This document shows positions 1 through 8,572 of a stretch of 64,000 nt of DNA, in pieces. Below the pieces are notes generated by a model, which saw only the letters and a list, made by a program, of their open reading frames with translations, did not search any database and was not told the DNA's origin. The stretch's first letter is position 1; the number at the start of each line of letters is the position of its first letter. The stretch comes from Oscillospiraceae bacterium. GTDB taxonomy: Bacteria > Bacillota > Clostridia > Oscillospirales > Ruminococcaceae. The stretch is from positions 186,001 through 250,000 of the forward strand of contig JAFTTI010000008.1 in the NCBI GenBank assembly GCA_017466865.1, given 5' to 3'. Position numbers and translations under genes: made by a program.

Positions 1-1885
1 TTATACTATCTGTCGTTTTATAGTTATAGACATTAGTATCATCATATTTAGTTTTAAGAATACTTCCGTCTGCATTATTAGGAACTTCAGGAAGAGGCGA
101 AACTACGATAGTAGATCCATAAAGTGATTCGTTAAATTTAGCACCGTTTTTCCCTGCATAAGTTCCGTATACAACAACCTGACCTAAATCCTGAGATTTC
201 CCTATAATTCCTTTAGGAGTAGTATATGTAGCAGTAAAATAAGCATAACTCGAGTTTGCTTCTCCTTCAATACTTCCCTCATTCTGAACAAGCTGCATAC
301 TTTTGCCATTTATCTGAGCAGTTACATAAGAGCCTTTATATGCCACTGCCCTTATAGTGATATTTGTTCCGCCTTCTACTTCCATCGCACCGCTCGGTTC
401 GACAGATTTAAGAACAGTAACTTTTCTTGTTATATTATATGTTGTTGTTTTACCTTTATTTTTAATTGTAAATGTGTTAAGCCCTACATCCAAATCAACT
501 TCATAGTAGAAATTTCCTGCATCGTTAAGTTGTATCTCCTTACCATTGAAATAAACAGTAAAGTTCGGGTCAAAGCTACCCATAAAAGCAACAGTAGGTT
601 CTTCGGTTGTGAATTTTTTCGATGAAGGCGATACTATTTTAAGTTCGTTATCAATAGTATCAAGATTTATTGTAGAATCGTAGTATTTTCCGAGAAGATC
701 TGTACTTTCCTCCACATTTTTTACAAGATCCGTGTAAGATTTAAAGGCACTTCCTTTATATCCATCAACCTTTTCTGTAATAAGAAGTTGTTTTACAACC
801 TGGTCAGGAGAACTCCATCCTTGTTCATCAGTATATATCTTTTGATTATTATGCATTACATAAAAAGGCAGATTTTCAAGAACCGCATAATTTGCCCACC
901 ACCGAACAAGTTCTTCAAATGGAACACTTTCATCTGTAATAGCTCCTTGTGCATCAAGCATAATAAAATCAGCATATCCATACTGAACATACGAAAGTGT
1001 GTCTGAATATCCATCCGAAAGTGCTTCAAACTGTCCGAAAGTCCGAGATCCTTTTTCGTTGGTTGTATAATTAGACCAAACATCCGAAATATAAATCCCG
1101 ACAGGAACTGTGTTATTTGTTTTTCTTATAGCATCACTGACAAGGCTGAAAACATAAGCCCCATTATCCATAAGCCAGTTTTCAAAACCTATTCCTGATC
1201 CGTTCTGCATATAGTCATTAAGACTTGTTTTATTTTTAGATGAATAATATCCGTTTAAAAGTATACCATCTACTCTGTTTTTTGCTGTAAAATAATGTGT
1301 TTTTATCGCAAGATAATCTATTCTTTCCTGTAAAGATTTATTTTCAAGACTTGTAAGAACAAAATTTATATCAAAAACAAGATAAACAAAAAGTCCATTA
1401 TCTTTTGCTTTTGATATTGCCATTTCAACAGGCGTAACCTCTACGGTGTCATTTATATCGTCAGAATAATAAGCTTTACCGTCATAAGAGGTAAAAATAA
1501 TTACCGAATTCATCCCGAGTGATGAAATATTAGTCATTATTTCATCAAGTTCAGCTGAAATCTGCTCTGATGTCGGTTCAGACTTGACAATAACGCCTTC
1601 TTCTGTTTCTGTAATGATTTCTTTTGCAAAATCAAGAGAAGGTCTTAAAGTTACCGCTTTCATATAGTCGGGAAAGGTAAACTGACTTACATATTCAGGC
1701 TCTACAAAATCTTCAAGTTGTTCATCAGTAAATGCATTTTCTGTCGAAACAGAAGTTTCAGGGACTTGGGTTGTTACCGTTTCAGTTCCTTCCATAACAG
1801 CAGATAACTGAACGCTGTTCTGTGTAAAAAACGCCATAAATACAACAACCATAGCGAATATTTTTGAAACAACACTTTTTTTCAT
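1..1885 (-). CDS. Secreted GHL10/YngK-like glycosyl hydrolase, partial (C-terminus beyond window)
   Basis: An open frame starts at ATG 1885-1883 behind a strong GGAGGGGAAGG site and runs 628 codons to the left edge without a stop, so the 3' end is missing. Residues 1-30 form a signal peptide (MKK, then a hydrophobic stretch IFAMVVVFMAFF). Residues about 100-400 read like a TIM-barrel of the family-10-like glycosyl hydrolases; NSVIIFTSYDGKAYYS parallels NTVYVHARSHGDSFYIS in the upstream neighbour. From about residue 425 there is a beta-sandwich-like segment (VGLNTFTIKNKGK) of the kind found in extracellular clostridial wall enzymes. It is the second gene of a two-gene operon, 18 bp after its paralogue. 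Substrate is unknown; a role on peptidoglycan or exopolysaccharide is inference. Confidence 0.75.
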   Translation of the reverse strand, partial: MKKSVVSKIFAMVVVFMAFFTQNSVQLSAVMEGTETVTTQVPETSVSTENAFTDEQLEDFVEPEYVSQFTFPDYMKAVTLRPSLDFAKEIITETEEGVIVKSEPTSEQISAELDEIMTNISSLGMNSVIIFTSYDGKAYYSDDINDTVEVTPVEMAISKAKDNGLFVYLVFDINFVLTSLENKSLQERIDYLAIKTHYFTAKNRVDGILLNGYYSSKNKTSLNDYMQNGSGIGFENWLMDNGAYVFSLVSDAIRKTNNTVPVGIYISDVWSNYTTNEKGSRTFGQFEALSDGYSDTLSYVQYGYADFIMLDAQGAITDESVPFEELVRWWANYAVLENLPFYVMHNNQKIYTDEQGWSSPDQVVKQLLITEKVDGYKGSAFKSYTDLVKNVEESTDLLGKYYDSTINLDTIDNELKIVSPSSKKFTTEEPTVAFMGSFDPNFTVYFNGKEIQLNDAGNFYYEVDLDVGLNTFTIKNKGKTTTYNITRKVTVLKSVEPSGAMEVEGGTNITIRAVAYKGSYVTAQINGKSMQLVQNEGSIEGEANSSYAYFTATYTTPKGIIGKSQDLGQVVVYGTYAGKNGAKFNESLYGSTIVVSPLPEVPNNADGSILKTKYDDTNVYNYKTTDSI

Positions 1886-1903
1886 ACCTTCCCCTCCTTC
1901 CTA

Positions 1904-3403
1904 TTACTTGAATTGTGCTTTTATTGCTTCTAATTCAGATTGAATTTTGCCTTTTTGCGCTGATGATGGTTTGAAAAGGTTTTCATACCTGAAAAACGCT
2001 ACTCCTCCATAATGCGAAGGATATTGATTTTTAAAATAAGAAATCTGCTTTGAAAGAACCTGAGGTTCACTTTCCATTTCTCCGTCTGCAGCACGATATG
2101 CCGCAAGACCTACAACAAGTTTGACATTTTTATTTGTATGTATAGAACACCACTGATCCAGCATTTTGTCATATGCAGCAGATTTATGAGTAAATCCCCA
2201 ATATATCTGAGGAATTATGTAATCGCAGTATCCGTTTTTTGAACACCACGTTTTCACATCTGCACAATGATAAGCATAAAGATTATCAATATTTCCTGCA
2301 GGGCTTATACCAAATAAAATTGATGGATTTACGTTTTTTACTCCGTTATAAAGTTCTTTAACCATAAGATTTATATTATTGATTCTAAAACTTTTCAAAT
2401 CAGAATAACCACTTGAAGAAAATGCAGATTTATCAAAAGAATTTGTAAATGACGATTGATAGAAATAATCATCTATATGAATCCCATCGACATTATATTT
2501 TGAAACAATTTCCTGTGCACCGCTAACAATAAGTTGTCTGACTTCTTTATACGCAGGATTAAGCCAATAAGTTCCGTTTACATTAACGATATATGTACCA
2601 TTATTAGTTTTCGCCCATTTTTTTATCTGATAAGAATCTGATATTTTTTTCATATCCTCCTCTGTTACAGTACGCATAGGATTTATCCACGCATGAAACG
2701 AAAGACCTCTTTTATGTGCTTCATCCACAAGTATTTTATAGGGATCAAAAGATGGTTTAGCACCGATTTCTCCTGTTATATTTTTAGACCAAGGATATAA
2801 ATCAGAAATATAGAATGAATCCCCATGTGAACGAGCGTGAACATAAACTGTATTAACACCCATCGAAACACAATTATCATACATCTCACATACAGATTTT
2901 CTAAATTGCGATTCCGACTTACCTTTTAAAATGTTCTGAAATTCAAGGAATGAAACCCACATTCCTACCTGATTGCTATAGTTAATGGGTGTATAGTTTG
3001 ATGGATTATATACAGCTTTCGGGATTGTCGTTGTTGTCGCAACCATTGTAGTAACAGGAACAGTAGTCGTGGTAGCAACTGTTGTAGTTGTTATTTGTTC
3101 AGTTGTTGTAACAACAGTAGTTTCTTGTATTATCGGGTTTGTTGTAGTTTCAACAATCTGAATTTCAGTTTCTGTAGTAGTTACAATTTCCGATACATCT
3201 CCCAATTCTTCAGGTAATTCAAGTTCAGAAATCAAAGTTGTATCAGAATAAAGCGTCCCGTCAGGATTAGAAAAATCAATAATTATTTCCGAAGAAATTA
3301 TTGATTCTTCCTCATAAGGAATGCTCTCTATCTCTTTTCGACAAGCTGTCAATAAACTAATTGTAAGGAAAAATGTCAGGATTAAAGATATTTTCTTTTT
3401 CAT
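1904..3403 (-). CDS. Family 10-like glycosyl hydrolase (GHL10/YngK type) lipoprotein
   Basis: 499 aa. The N-terminus has a lipoprotein signal with lipobox LLTAC, so the mature protein should be anchored on the outer face of the membrane. Residues about 84-130 are a Thr/Val-rich linker (runs of TTT) typical of secreted Ruminococcus proteins. The catalytic-like domain follows from about residue 145 (VGMWVSFLEF, NTVYVHARSHGDSFY, FHAWINPMR, VDGIHIDDYF, YIIPQIYWGF), which matches the GHL10 family of putative glycoside hydrolases. It is transcribed from a good promoter just upstream and followed after 18 bp by a paralogue. The family is annotated as hydrolase, but its real substrate is generally not established. 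Confidence 0.88.
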   Translation of the reverse strand: MKKKISLILTFFLTISLLTACRKEIESIPYEEESIISSEIIIDFSNPDGTLYSDTTLISELELPEELGDVSEIVTTTETEIQIVETTTNPIIQETTVVTTTEQITTTTVATTTTVPVTTMVATTTTIPKAVYNPSNYTPINYSNQVGMWVSFLEFQNILKGKSESQFRKSVCEMYDNCVSMGVNTVYVHARSHGDSFYISDLYPWSKNITGEIGAKPSFDPYKILVDEAHKRGLSFHAWINPMRTVTEEDMKKISDSYQIKKWAKTNNGTYIVNVNGTYWLNPAYKEVRQLIVSGAQEIVSKYNVDGIHIDDYFYQSSFTNSFDKSAFSSSGYSDLKSFRINNINLMVKELYNGVKNVNPSILFGISPAGNIDNLYAYHCADVKTWCSKNGYCDYIIPQIYWGFTHKSAAYDKMLDQWCSIHTNKNVKLVVGLAAYRAADGEMESEPQVLSKQISYFKNQYPSHYGGVAFFRYENLFKPSSAQKGKIQSELEAIKAQFK

Positions 3404-3440
3404 ATGACAACTCCATAAAAATAATACAATATGTATATTT

Positions 3441-3469
3441 ATTATACAACTTTACAAAATAATAGTCAA
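3441..3469 (-). promoter_or_regulatory. Sigma-A promoter of the GHL10 operon
   Basis: On the minus strand TTGACT (3469-3464) and TATAAT (3446-3441) are separated by 17 bp. It lies about 40 bp before the lipoprotein start and reads away from the metK terminator. Confidence 0.75.
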
Positions 3470-3500
3470 TATAAAAGGTAAAATAAATGTCTTTCCAAAT

Positions 3501-3538
3501 AAAAGAAATCCGAAGAAAAACACATTTTCTTCGGATTT
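3501..3538 (-). terminator. Rho-independent terminator of metK
   Basis: Perfect 14-bp inverted repeat (3506-3519 with 3525-3538, arm AAATCCGAAGAAAA), followed on the minus strand by a T-rich tract. It sits 60 bp after the metK stop. Confidence 0.85.
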
Positions 3539-3596
3539 TAGTTTTATTATTTATACAAGTAACTTTCGACAATACAAAAACTCATGAAACAATTTG

Positions 3597-4772
3597 TTAT
3601 AAAGCCGATTTAAGTTCATCGATTTTATCTGTCTTTTCCCAAGCAACATCAAGTTCTTCCCTACCCATATGGCCATAAGCAGCAAGATTCTTATATTGAG
3701 GCTTTCTGAGGTCGAGAGTTTTAATAATTGACGCAGGTCTTAAATCAAATACCTTGTCAACAGCGTTTGCGAGCTGTTCTGATGAATAAGAACTTGTACC
3801 ATAAGTCTGAACAAGAACAGACACCGGCTTTGCAACACCGATTGCATAAGCGAGTTCTACCTCACACTTTTCAGCAAGGCCTGCTGCTACGATATTTTTA
3901 GCAATATATCTTGCCATGTAAGCACCTGAACGGTCAACTTTTGTAGGGTCTTTTCCTGAAAATGCTCCGCCACCGTGACAAGCATATCCACCATAAGTAT
4001 CAACTATAATCTTTCTTCCTGTAAGACCACTGTCTCCGTGAGGTCCGCCGATAACAAATCTTCCTGTAGGATTCACATAGTAAACTGTGTTTTCATCCAT
4101 AAGTTCAACAGGTATAGTTGTCTTGATTACATTTTCTATGATATCTTTTCTTATCTGTTCAAGAGTAACATCGTCACTGTGCTGAGAAGAAATAACAACT
4201 GTATCAACTCTCACAGGCTTCCCATCTTCGTATTCAACAGTTACCTGTGATTTTCCATCGGGGCGAAGATAAGGCAAAGTTCCGTTCTTTCTTACTTCTG
4301 AGAGTTTTTTTGAAAGTTTATGTGCAAGTGATATAGGCATAGGCATAAGTTCTTCTGTTTCATTGCAAGCGTAACCAAACATCATCCCCTGATCTCCCGC
4401 TCCTGTAAGATCGCTATCAGCAGAAGATCCTTTTTTAGCTTCATCTGCTTTATCAACACCCATAGCAATATCAGCAGACTGTTCATCGATACTTGTAAGA
4501 ACAGCGCATGTATTTCCGTCAAAACCACACTCAGCGTTATCATAACCGATATCAAGAACTGTTTTTCTTACTATTTTAGGAATATCAACACTTGCTGTTG
4601 TTGTAATTTCACCCATACAAAGCACCATACCTGTTGTACAAGCAGTTTCACAAGCAACACGAGCCATAGGGTCCTGTTCAAGAATAGCATCAAGAACAGC
4701 GTCTGAAATCTGGTCACACACTTTGTCAGGATGTCCTTCCGTAACTGATTCTGAAGTGAAAAATGTTTTCAT
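3597..4772 (-). CDS. metK: S-adenosylmethionine synthetase (methionine adenosyltransferase)
   Basis: 391 aa, the full length of the family. It makes S-adenosylmethionine from methionine and ATP in the cytoplasm. Signature motifs are present: [12 protein letters not shown] near the N-terminus, the [12 protein letters not shown] loop around residue 120, and [16 protein letters not shown] around residue 265 contributing ATP and metal contacts. The leader carries a SAM-I riboswitch with its own terminator, so the gene is likely switched off when SAM is plentiful. It is a single-gene transcription unit between a riboswitch leader and a terminator. Confidence 0.98.
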   Translation of the reverse strand: MKTFFTSESVTEGHPDKVCDQISDAVLDAILEQDPMARVACETACTTGMVLCMGEITTTASVDIPKIVRKTVLDIGYDNAECGFDGNTCAVLTSIDEQSADIAMGVDKADEAKKGSSADSDLTGAGDQGMMFGYACNETEELMPMPISLAHKLSKKLSEVRKNGTLPYLRPDGKSQVTVEYEDGKPVRVDTVVISSQHSDDVTLEQIRKDIIENVIKTTIPVELMDENTVYYVNPTGRFVIGGPHGDSGLTGRKIIVDTYGGYACHGGGAFSGKDPTKVDRSGAYMARYIAKNIVAAGLAEKCEVELAYAIGVAKPVSVLVQTYGTSSYSSEQLANAVDKVFDLRPASIIKTLDLRKPQYKNLAAYGHMGREELDVAWEKTDKIDELKSAL

Positions 4773-4816
4773 TTATAAATTCCTCCGTATTGATTTATTT
4801 GAAAACCAATAGCCGA

Positions 4817-4847
4817 ATAAAAAACGCTCCCGAAACATCGAAAGCGT
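4817..4847 (-). terminator. Attenuator terminator of the SAM-I riboswitch
   Basis: On the minus strand a 10-bp stem (4838-4847 with 4824-4833, TGTT loop) is followed by TTTTTTATT. It lies between the aptamer and metK and is the expression platform. Confidence 0.88.
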
Positions 4848-4854
4848 CTGATTT

Positions 4855-4975
4855 CTAAAAATCCTCATCTTTCGGATTGCTCCGCAGGAATTAGCACCTT
4901 ATTTTGAATAGGTTGCCGGGCTTCATAGGACCTGTTTCCTCCGCCACTCTTGATAAGGCTATTCAATTTTCAAGA
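4855..4975 (-). promoter_or_regulatory. SAM-I (S-box) riboswitch upstream of metK
   Basis: The minus strand carries the S-box core: CTTATCAAGAGTGGCGGAGG, then ACAGGTCCTATGAAGCCCGG, CAACC and GGTGCTAATTCC. The aptamer closes with a P1 strand next to a terminator hairpin, so it probably works by transcription attenuation in response to SAM. Confidence 0.96.
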
Positions 4976-4977
4976 TT

Positions 4978-5006
4978 ATTATACTATATAGGTCAAGTTA
5001 TGTCAA
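4978..5006 (-). promoter_or_regulatory. Sigma-A promoter of metK/SAM riboswitch
   Basis: TTGACA (5006-5001), 17 bp, TATAAT (4983-4978) on the minus strand. The -35 box lies only 5 bp past the ribU stop. Confidence 0.88.
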
Positions 5007-5011
5007 TAGAA

Positions 5012-5677
5012 TTATTGCAGAAATTTAATAGCAATAATAATCCCAACCAGTAAAACAAGAACAAATACAGCTATTATATTAAAGAGCAATACCGATTTCT
5101 TTTCAGAGTTTTCTGTTTCTTCCTGTTTAGGCATAAGTTTTGCTTTTCTGAGTATTTTTACTAGTGGCTTATAGAGAATAAAGGTAATAACCGCATTGAT
5201 AAGTGCTTTTATAAGATTAAATGGTAAAAATCCAGGAATCATCAGTCCAACAACTACTTCTGTCGGAACTTTAAGATATAATGGAGTTATAAAATAGTTC
5301 CACACAAGCATAGCAAGTGTCATTGCAACCACACCCACGCAAAGTCCTATAACCGCAGAATTTATAGTTTTTTTGCGCTTATAGATTATTGACGCAGGAA
5401 GTACAAATGAAAGAGTAGAAAAAATATTCATTATAAGTCCATAAGGCCCTGTACTACTTATTGTAAACATTTCTATTAAAGAAACCACAACCGATACCAA
5501 AGATGCAGACAATGGTCCATATAAAAATCCCGATATTGCAATAACAACATCTTTAGCTTCATATTTAAGAAAATCAACCGCAGGAATGAATGGTATTCTT
5601 ATCAGAAATACAGTAAGATAAGAAATTGCTGCTAGCATCGAAAGAACGATCATTTTTTTGAGTTTTTCATTCTTCAT
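5012..5677 (-). CDS. ribU: Riboflavin ECF transporter substrate-binding subunit (RibU)
   Basis: 221 aa from ATG 5677, preceded by AGAGGTGAT; a longer in-frame start at 5749 would run through the riboswitch terminator and is rejected. It is an integral membrane S component with about six hydrophobic segments. The segment FIPAVDFLKYEAKDVVIAISGFLYGP is the RibU-type signature (quoted only as a guide; key residues are FLKYE and KDV). It imports riboflavin together with a shared ECF energising module, not encoded here. The FMN riboswitch in its leader supports the substrate. The C-terminus ends in a last hydrophobic helix after a charged linker. Confidence 0.92.
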   Translation of the reverse strand: MKNEKLKKMIVLSMLAAISYLTVFLIRIPFIPAVDFLKYEAKDVVIAISGFLYGPLSASLVSVVVSLIEMFTISSTGPYGLIMNIFSTLSFVLPASIIYKRKKTINSAVIGLCVGVVAMTLAMLVWNYFITPLYLKVPTEVVVGLMIPGFLPFNLIKALINAVITFILYKPLVKILRKAKLMPKQEETENSEKKSVLLFNIIAVFVLVLLVGIIIAIKFLQ

Positions 5678-5701
5678 ATACTCTATCACCTCTGAAAAAA
5701 T

Positions 5702-5732
5702 AAAAAACGCCCGCAAAGAAACCTTGCGGGCG
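5702..5732 (-). terminator. Attenuator terminator of the FMN riboswitch
   Basis: Minus-strand stem CGCCCGCAAGG with CTTTGCGGGCG followed by TTTTTTATTTTTT. It lies between the FMN aptamer and ribU and is the likely off-state hairpin. Confidence 0.9.
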
Positions 5733-5754
5733 CAAACAGACAATAACAAAAAGT

Positions 5755-5888
5755 CTATTTTTGTTTCTTCAATCCGGACTCTACCGTTGGTATCGGAATC
5801 TAACCGATTCTGCGCAAGCGCTCGTAGACTAACCTTTTAAGGCATTACTACCAGTGAGGAATTTCACCTCGCCCTGAAACAAGTATCA
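5755..5888 (-). promoter_or_regulatory. FMN riboswitch (RFN element) upstream of ribU
   Basis: The minus strand contains the RFN core pieces in order: CAGGGCGAGGTGAAATTCC, CACTGGTAGTAATGCC, TAGTCTACGAGCGC, GGTTAGATTCCGATACC and ACGGTAGAGTCCGGATTGAAG. A terminator hairpin follows, so control is likely by transcription termination when FMN is abundant. A TATAAT at 5901-5896 may be its -10 box, but the -35 is weak. Confidence 0.96.
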
Positions 5889-5908
5889 ATATTTAATTAT
5901 ATGCAATA

Positions 5909-6349
5909 TTATTCGCAATCTTCACAATCTTCGCAATCGCATTCTTCAAGATCAAATTCAAGAAGTTCGTTACAGTTAGGGCAGTTGATTGATCCATCTT
6001 CAATCATATATTCATCAAGACAGATCGAATCGCCGCAACTTGGGCAAACAACTTCATAAAGAAAATCGTCATCTGCACAATCGCAGTCACAATCACAATC
6101 TTCATCGCAACAATCACAGTCGCAATCGTCTCCGTAAAGATCTTCTTCTACATCGCCAAGATCCTGATCGATTGTATCAACGAGTTCTGTGATTTCATCG
6201 ATTTCATCCTGAACTCCTTCGATAACATCTGCCATTTCTGAAAGAATATCAGCCATCTGAAGTAAAACCTTACCTTCAGGTGTTGAATCGTTTATATTAA
6301 GACCTGACATAAGACCGTTAAGATAAGCAACTTTTTCTGTAAGACTCAT
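5909..6349 (-). CDS. CD1247-N-terminal-domain-like protein with Asp-Cys repeats and zinc ribbon
   Basis: 146 aa. The N-terminus (EKVAYLNGLMSGLNI) resembles the CD1247 N-terminal domain family found beside efp in Clostridia. Residues 20-70 are acidic and helical, probably coiled coil. They are followed by an unusual Asp-Cys run (DCDCDCC, DCDCDCDC), then a zinc-ribbon pair CPSC and CPNC, then another Cys/Asp/Glu tail. There are 17 cysteines in the last half. The gene starts 34 bp after efp with an AAGGAGG site and is probably cotranscribed with it. Function is unknown; metal binding is a reasonable inference from composition. Confidence 0.8.
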   Translation of the reverse strand: MSLTEKVAYLNGLMSGLNINDSTPEGKVLLQMADILSEMADVIEGVQDEIDEITELVDTIDQDLGDVEEDLYGDDCDCDCCDEDCDCDCDCADDDFLYEVVCPSCGDSICLDEYMIEDGSINCPNCNELLEFDLEECDCEDCEDCE

Positions 6350-6383
6350 AATATTGCCTCCTTATTAAAAATCAATAATAGAA

Positions 6384-6941
6384 TTAAACTCTTTCCATAT
6401 ACTCGCCTGTACGAGTGTCAATTCTGATTGTTTCGCCCTGATCAATGAAAAGAGGAACCTTAATTTCAGCACCTGTTTCAAGTACTGCAGGCTTTGTTGC
6501 GTTTGTAGCAGTATCTCCCTTGAAACCAGGGTCTGTTTCTGTTACAACAAGTTCAACAAAGTTGGGTGGTTCAACAGCAAATACCTTGCCTTTGTATGAA
6601 CAAACTTTACATACCATCTGTTCTTTAACGAACTTAAAGTTATCTGAAAGTTCAGCTGAACTGATAGGAACCTGTTCGTATGTTTCAGAGTCCATAAAGT
6701 AGTAAAGGTCTCCATCAGAATAAGAATATTCCATATCCTTTCTTTCAACAAAAGCTGTAGGGAACTTTGCTGAAGGGTTATAACTCTTTTCAATTACTGC
6801 ACCTGTAATAACATTCTTAATTTTTGTTCTTACAAATGCTGCGCCTTTACCAGGCTTAACATGCTGAAATTCAACAATCTGGAGAACATTTCCGTCTTCT
6901 TCGAAAGTAACTCCGTTTCTGAAATCTCCTGCTGTAATCAT
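6384..6941 (-). CDS. efp: Translation elongation factor P
   Basis: 185 aa, the normal length. EF-P binds the ribosome between P and E sites and relieves stalling at polyproline stretches. The N-terminal KOW-like domain carries the loop [12 protein letters not shown] with Lys32 at the position that meets the P-site tRNA; whether it is modified cannot be told here. The C-terminal OB domain has the signature pattern near [20 protein letters not shown] (residues about 158-177). It has its own promoter downstream of a peptidase gene, as in many Firmicutes. Confidence 0.97.
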   Translation of the reverse strand: MITAGDFRNGVTFEEDGNVLQIVEFQHVKPGKGAAFVRTKIKNVITGAVIEKSYNPSAKFPTAFVERKDMEYSYSDGDLYYFMDSETYEQVPISSAELSDNFKFVKEQMVCKVCSYKGKVFAVEPPNFVELVVTETDPGFKGDTATNATKPAVLETGAEIKVPLFIDQGETIRIDTRTGEYMERV

Positions 6942-6975
6942 AAGAAACCTCCGTATGTCATAATTTAATACTACT

Positions 6976-7004
6976 ATTGTACTTCATTTTATATAAAAAA
7001 TCAA
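6976..7004 (-). promoter_or_regulatory. Sigma-A promoter of efp
   Basis: TTGATT (7004-6999), 17 bp, TACAAT (6981-6976) on the minus strand, about 35 bp before the efp start. It lets efp and the Cys-rich gene be expressed apart from the upstream operon. Confidence 0.7.
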
Positions 7005-7011
7005 GTATTTT

Positions 7012-8118
7012 TTACAAAACAATCAATTCTTTAGAAAAATTCGTCAGATTATATACTTTATCTTCCCTAATAGCGATTAAATCTTCTATTCTAACACCAA
7101 ATTCGCCAGGAAGATATATTCCTGGTTCTATTGTAACAACCATTCTATCGTGAAGAGTAGGATAAACAAATGGTTCTTTCGGAGAAATGGATGGGTATTC
7201 ATGAATATCCATTCCTACACCATGCCCTGTGGCGTGTCCAAATTTGTCTCCGTAGCCTTGTTCTTTTATATAATCTCTCGCCGCAGCATCAACATCACCT
7301 AATCTTGCTTTAAAAGTTGCCTTTTCCAACGCTTTTTTCTGTGCTTCAAGAACAATGTTATAAACATTTACATACTTTTCAGTTGGCGTTCCGAAAAAGA
7401 TATTTCGCGTCATATCGCTGCAATAACCGTAATATTTAGCGCCACAATCAATAAGAATATTATTTCCTCTTTTAAGAGTTTTGTTCGAAGGAACCCCGTG
7501 TGGCTTTGATGAATTGCTGCCAAACAACACTATTGTATCGAATGATGGTTTTTCAGCGCCAAATCTTGCGATATATTCACAATATTTAGCCGCCAAATAT
7601 CGTTCAGAAACACCTTCTTGAATGTCATTTTTTATAAGACAATCCAATGCTTGTTCTGAAATAAGCTGCGCTTTGCGGATTTTGGATAATTCAGAATCAG
7701 TCTTTTTAATTCGTAATTCTTCGATTGCTGAACTAACAAAATCGTTATCAATTATTTCAACATTCGGAAAATCCATTTTAAGTTTTCTCAATTCGCTTAC
7801 TGTAACATAGTTGGTTTCTATTCCGATTTTAGTAATACCATGTTTCTCAAAACATTCAGAAAGTTGTTTTTTTCTGTTTTTGAGAAGGACAACCTCACAA
7901 TTCGTCGCTTCTCGGCAAGCATCCTCGTAATATCTTGAATCCACAAAAAGATAGCACCATGCACCTGTACGAGCAGCCACAAAAATAGCCTCCGAAACAT
8001 TTATGTCCGTAAAATATCTTATATTCACATCAGATGTAAGAATTATGCAATCAACATACCCATTGTATTTATCATATAAAGAATGAACATAATTTCCTAT
8101 ATATGGTGTATCACTCAT
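7012..8118 (-). CDS. M24 family Xaa-Pro aminopeptidase/dipeptidase
   Basis: 368 aa. It is a cytoplasmic metallopeptidase that removes residues next to proline. The N-terminal creatinase-like domain covers about residues 1-130. The pita-bread catalytic domain has the five metal ligands in order: the two Asp in LIDCGAKYYGYCSDMTRN, His in GHATGHGVGMD, and two Glu in VTIEPGIY and VRIEDL. ATG 8118 has an AAGGAGG site and overlaps the aroQ end by 8 bp, so they are translationally coupled. Position before efp is conserved in Clostridia. Whether it acts on Xaa-Pro dipeptides or longer peptides is not decided by the sequence. Confidence 0.93.
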   Translation of the reverse strand: MSDTPYIGNYVHSLYDKYNGYVDCIILTSDVNIRYFTDINVSEAIFVAARTGAWCYLFVDSRYYEDACREATNCEVVLLKNRKKQLSECFEKHGITKIGIETNYVTVSELRKLKMDFPNVEIIDNDFVSSAIEELRIKKTDSELSKIRKAQLISEQALDCLIKNDIQEGVSERYLAAKYCEYIARFGAEKPSFDTIVLFGSNSSKPHGVPSNKTLKRGNNILIDCGAKYYGYCSDMTRNIFFGTPTEKYVNVYNIVLEAQKKALEKATFKARLGDVDAAARDYIKEQGYGDKFGHATGHGVGMDIHEYPSISPKEPFVYPTLHDRMVVTIEPGIYLPGEFGVRIEDLIAIREDKVYNLTNFSKELIVL

Positions 8119-8554
8119 GATTTTCCTCCTTGATGTTTAAAAGCGCATCAATTGCAAGACAATAGCTATACTTTCCAAATCCTGCTATTTGTCCTTTGCA
8201 TACAGGAGCAATTACAGATTTTGTTCTGAATTCATCTCTACCATGAATGTTACTGAAATGAACTTCAATACAAGGAATATTGACCGCCGATATAGCATCT
8301 CTTATAGCATAACTATAATGAGTATAAGCGCCAGCGTTAATAACTATGCCATCATAAGTATTCAAAGCAGAATGAATTTTATCTATGACTTCGCCTTCAT
8401 GATTGGTTTGTACGATTTCTGATTCAATCCCCTTTAATTTTGAATAGTTATAAAGATATTCACATATATCAGAGTAAGTTTCGCTTCCATAAATCCCCTT
8501 TTCGCGTATTCCTGTAAGATTAATATTCGGTCCGTTAATAATAAGAATTTTCAT
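8111..8554 (-). CDS. aroQ: 3-dehydroquinate dehydratase, type II
   Basis: 147 aa, the usual length of the type II dodecameric enzyme. It dehydrates 3-dehydroquinate to 3-dehydroshikimate in the shikimate pathway. Visible motifs are NGPNINLTG at the N-terminus, the active-site Tyr in GIYGSETY, the NAGAYTHYS loop (more commonly NPGAYTHTS), EVHFSN, the His/Arg segment HGRDEFR, and IAGFG. It follows the endonuclease IV-like gene by 18 bp and overlaps the peptidase gene. Confidence 0.95.
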   Translation of the reverse strand: MKILIINGPNINLTGIREKGIYGSETYSDICEYLYNYSKLKGIESEIVQTNHEGEVIDKIHSALNTYDGIVINAGAYTHYSYAIRDAISAVNIPCIEVHFSNIHGRDEFRTKSVIAPVCKGQIAGFGKYSYCLAIDALLNIKEENHE

Positions 8555-8572
8555 AATAAACTCCTCTCAAAA

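Noticed and set aside
788-1083. 72- and 75-aa frames around 0.8-1.1 kb
   Set aside because: They overlap the long hydrolase frame in other frames and lack support.
5677-5749. 24-residue N-terminal extension of RibU
   Set aside because: It would translate the riboswitch terminator; ATG 5677 has its own ribosome-binding site.
5911-6135. Short-period repeats (CAATCG/CAATCA) as a CRISPR or tandem-repeat locus
   Set aside because: They lie in frame inside the Asp-Cys coding region and have no spacer structure.
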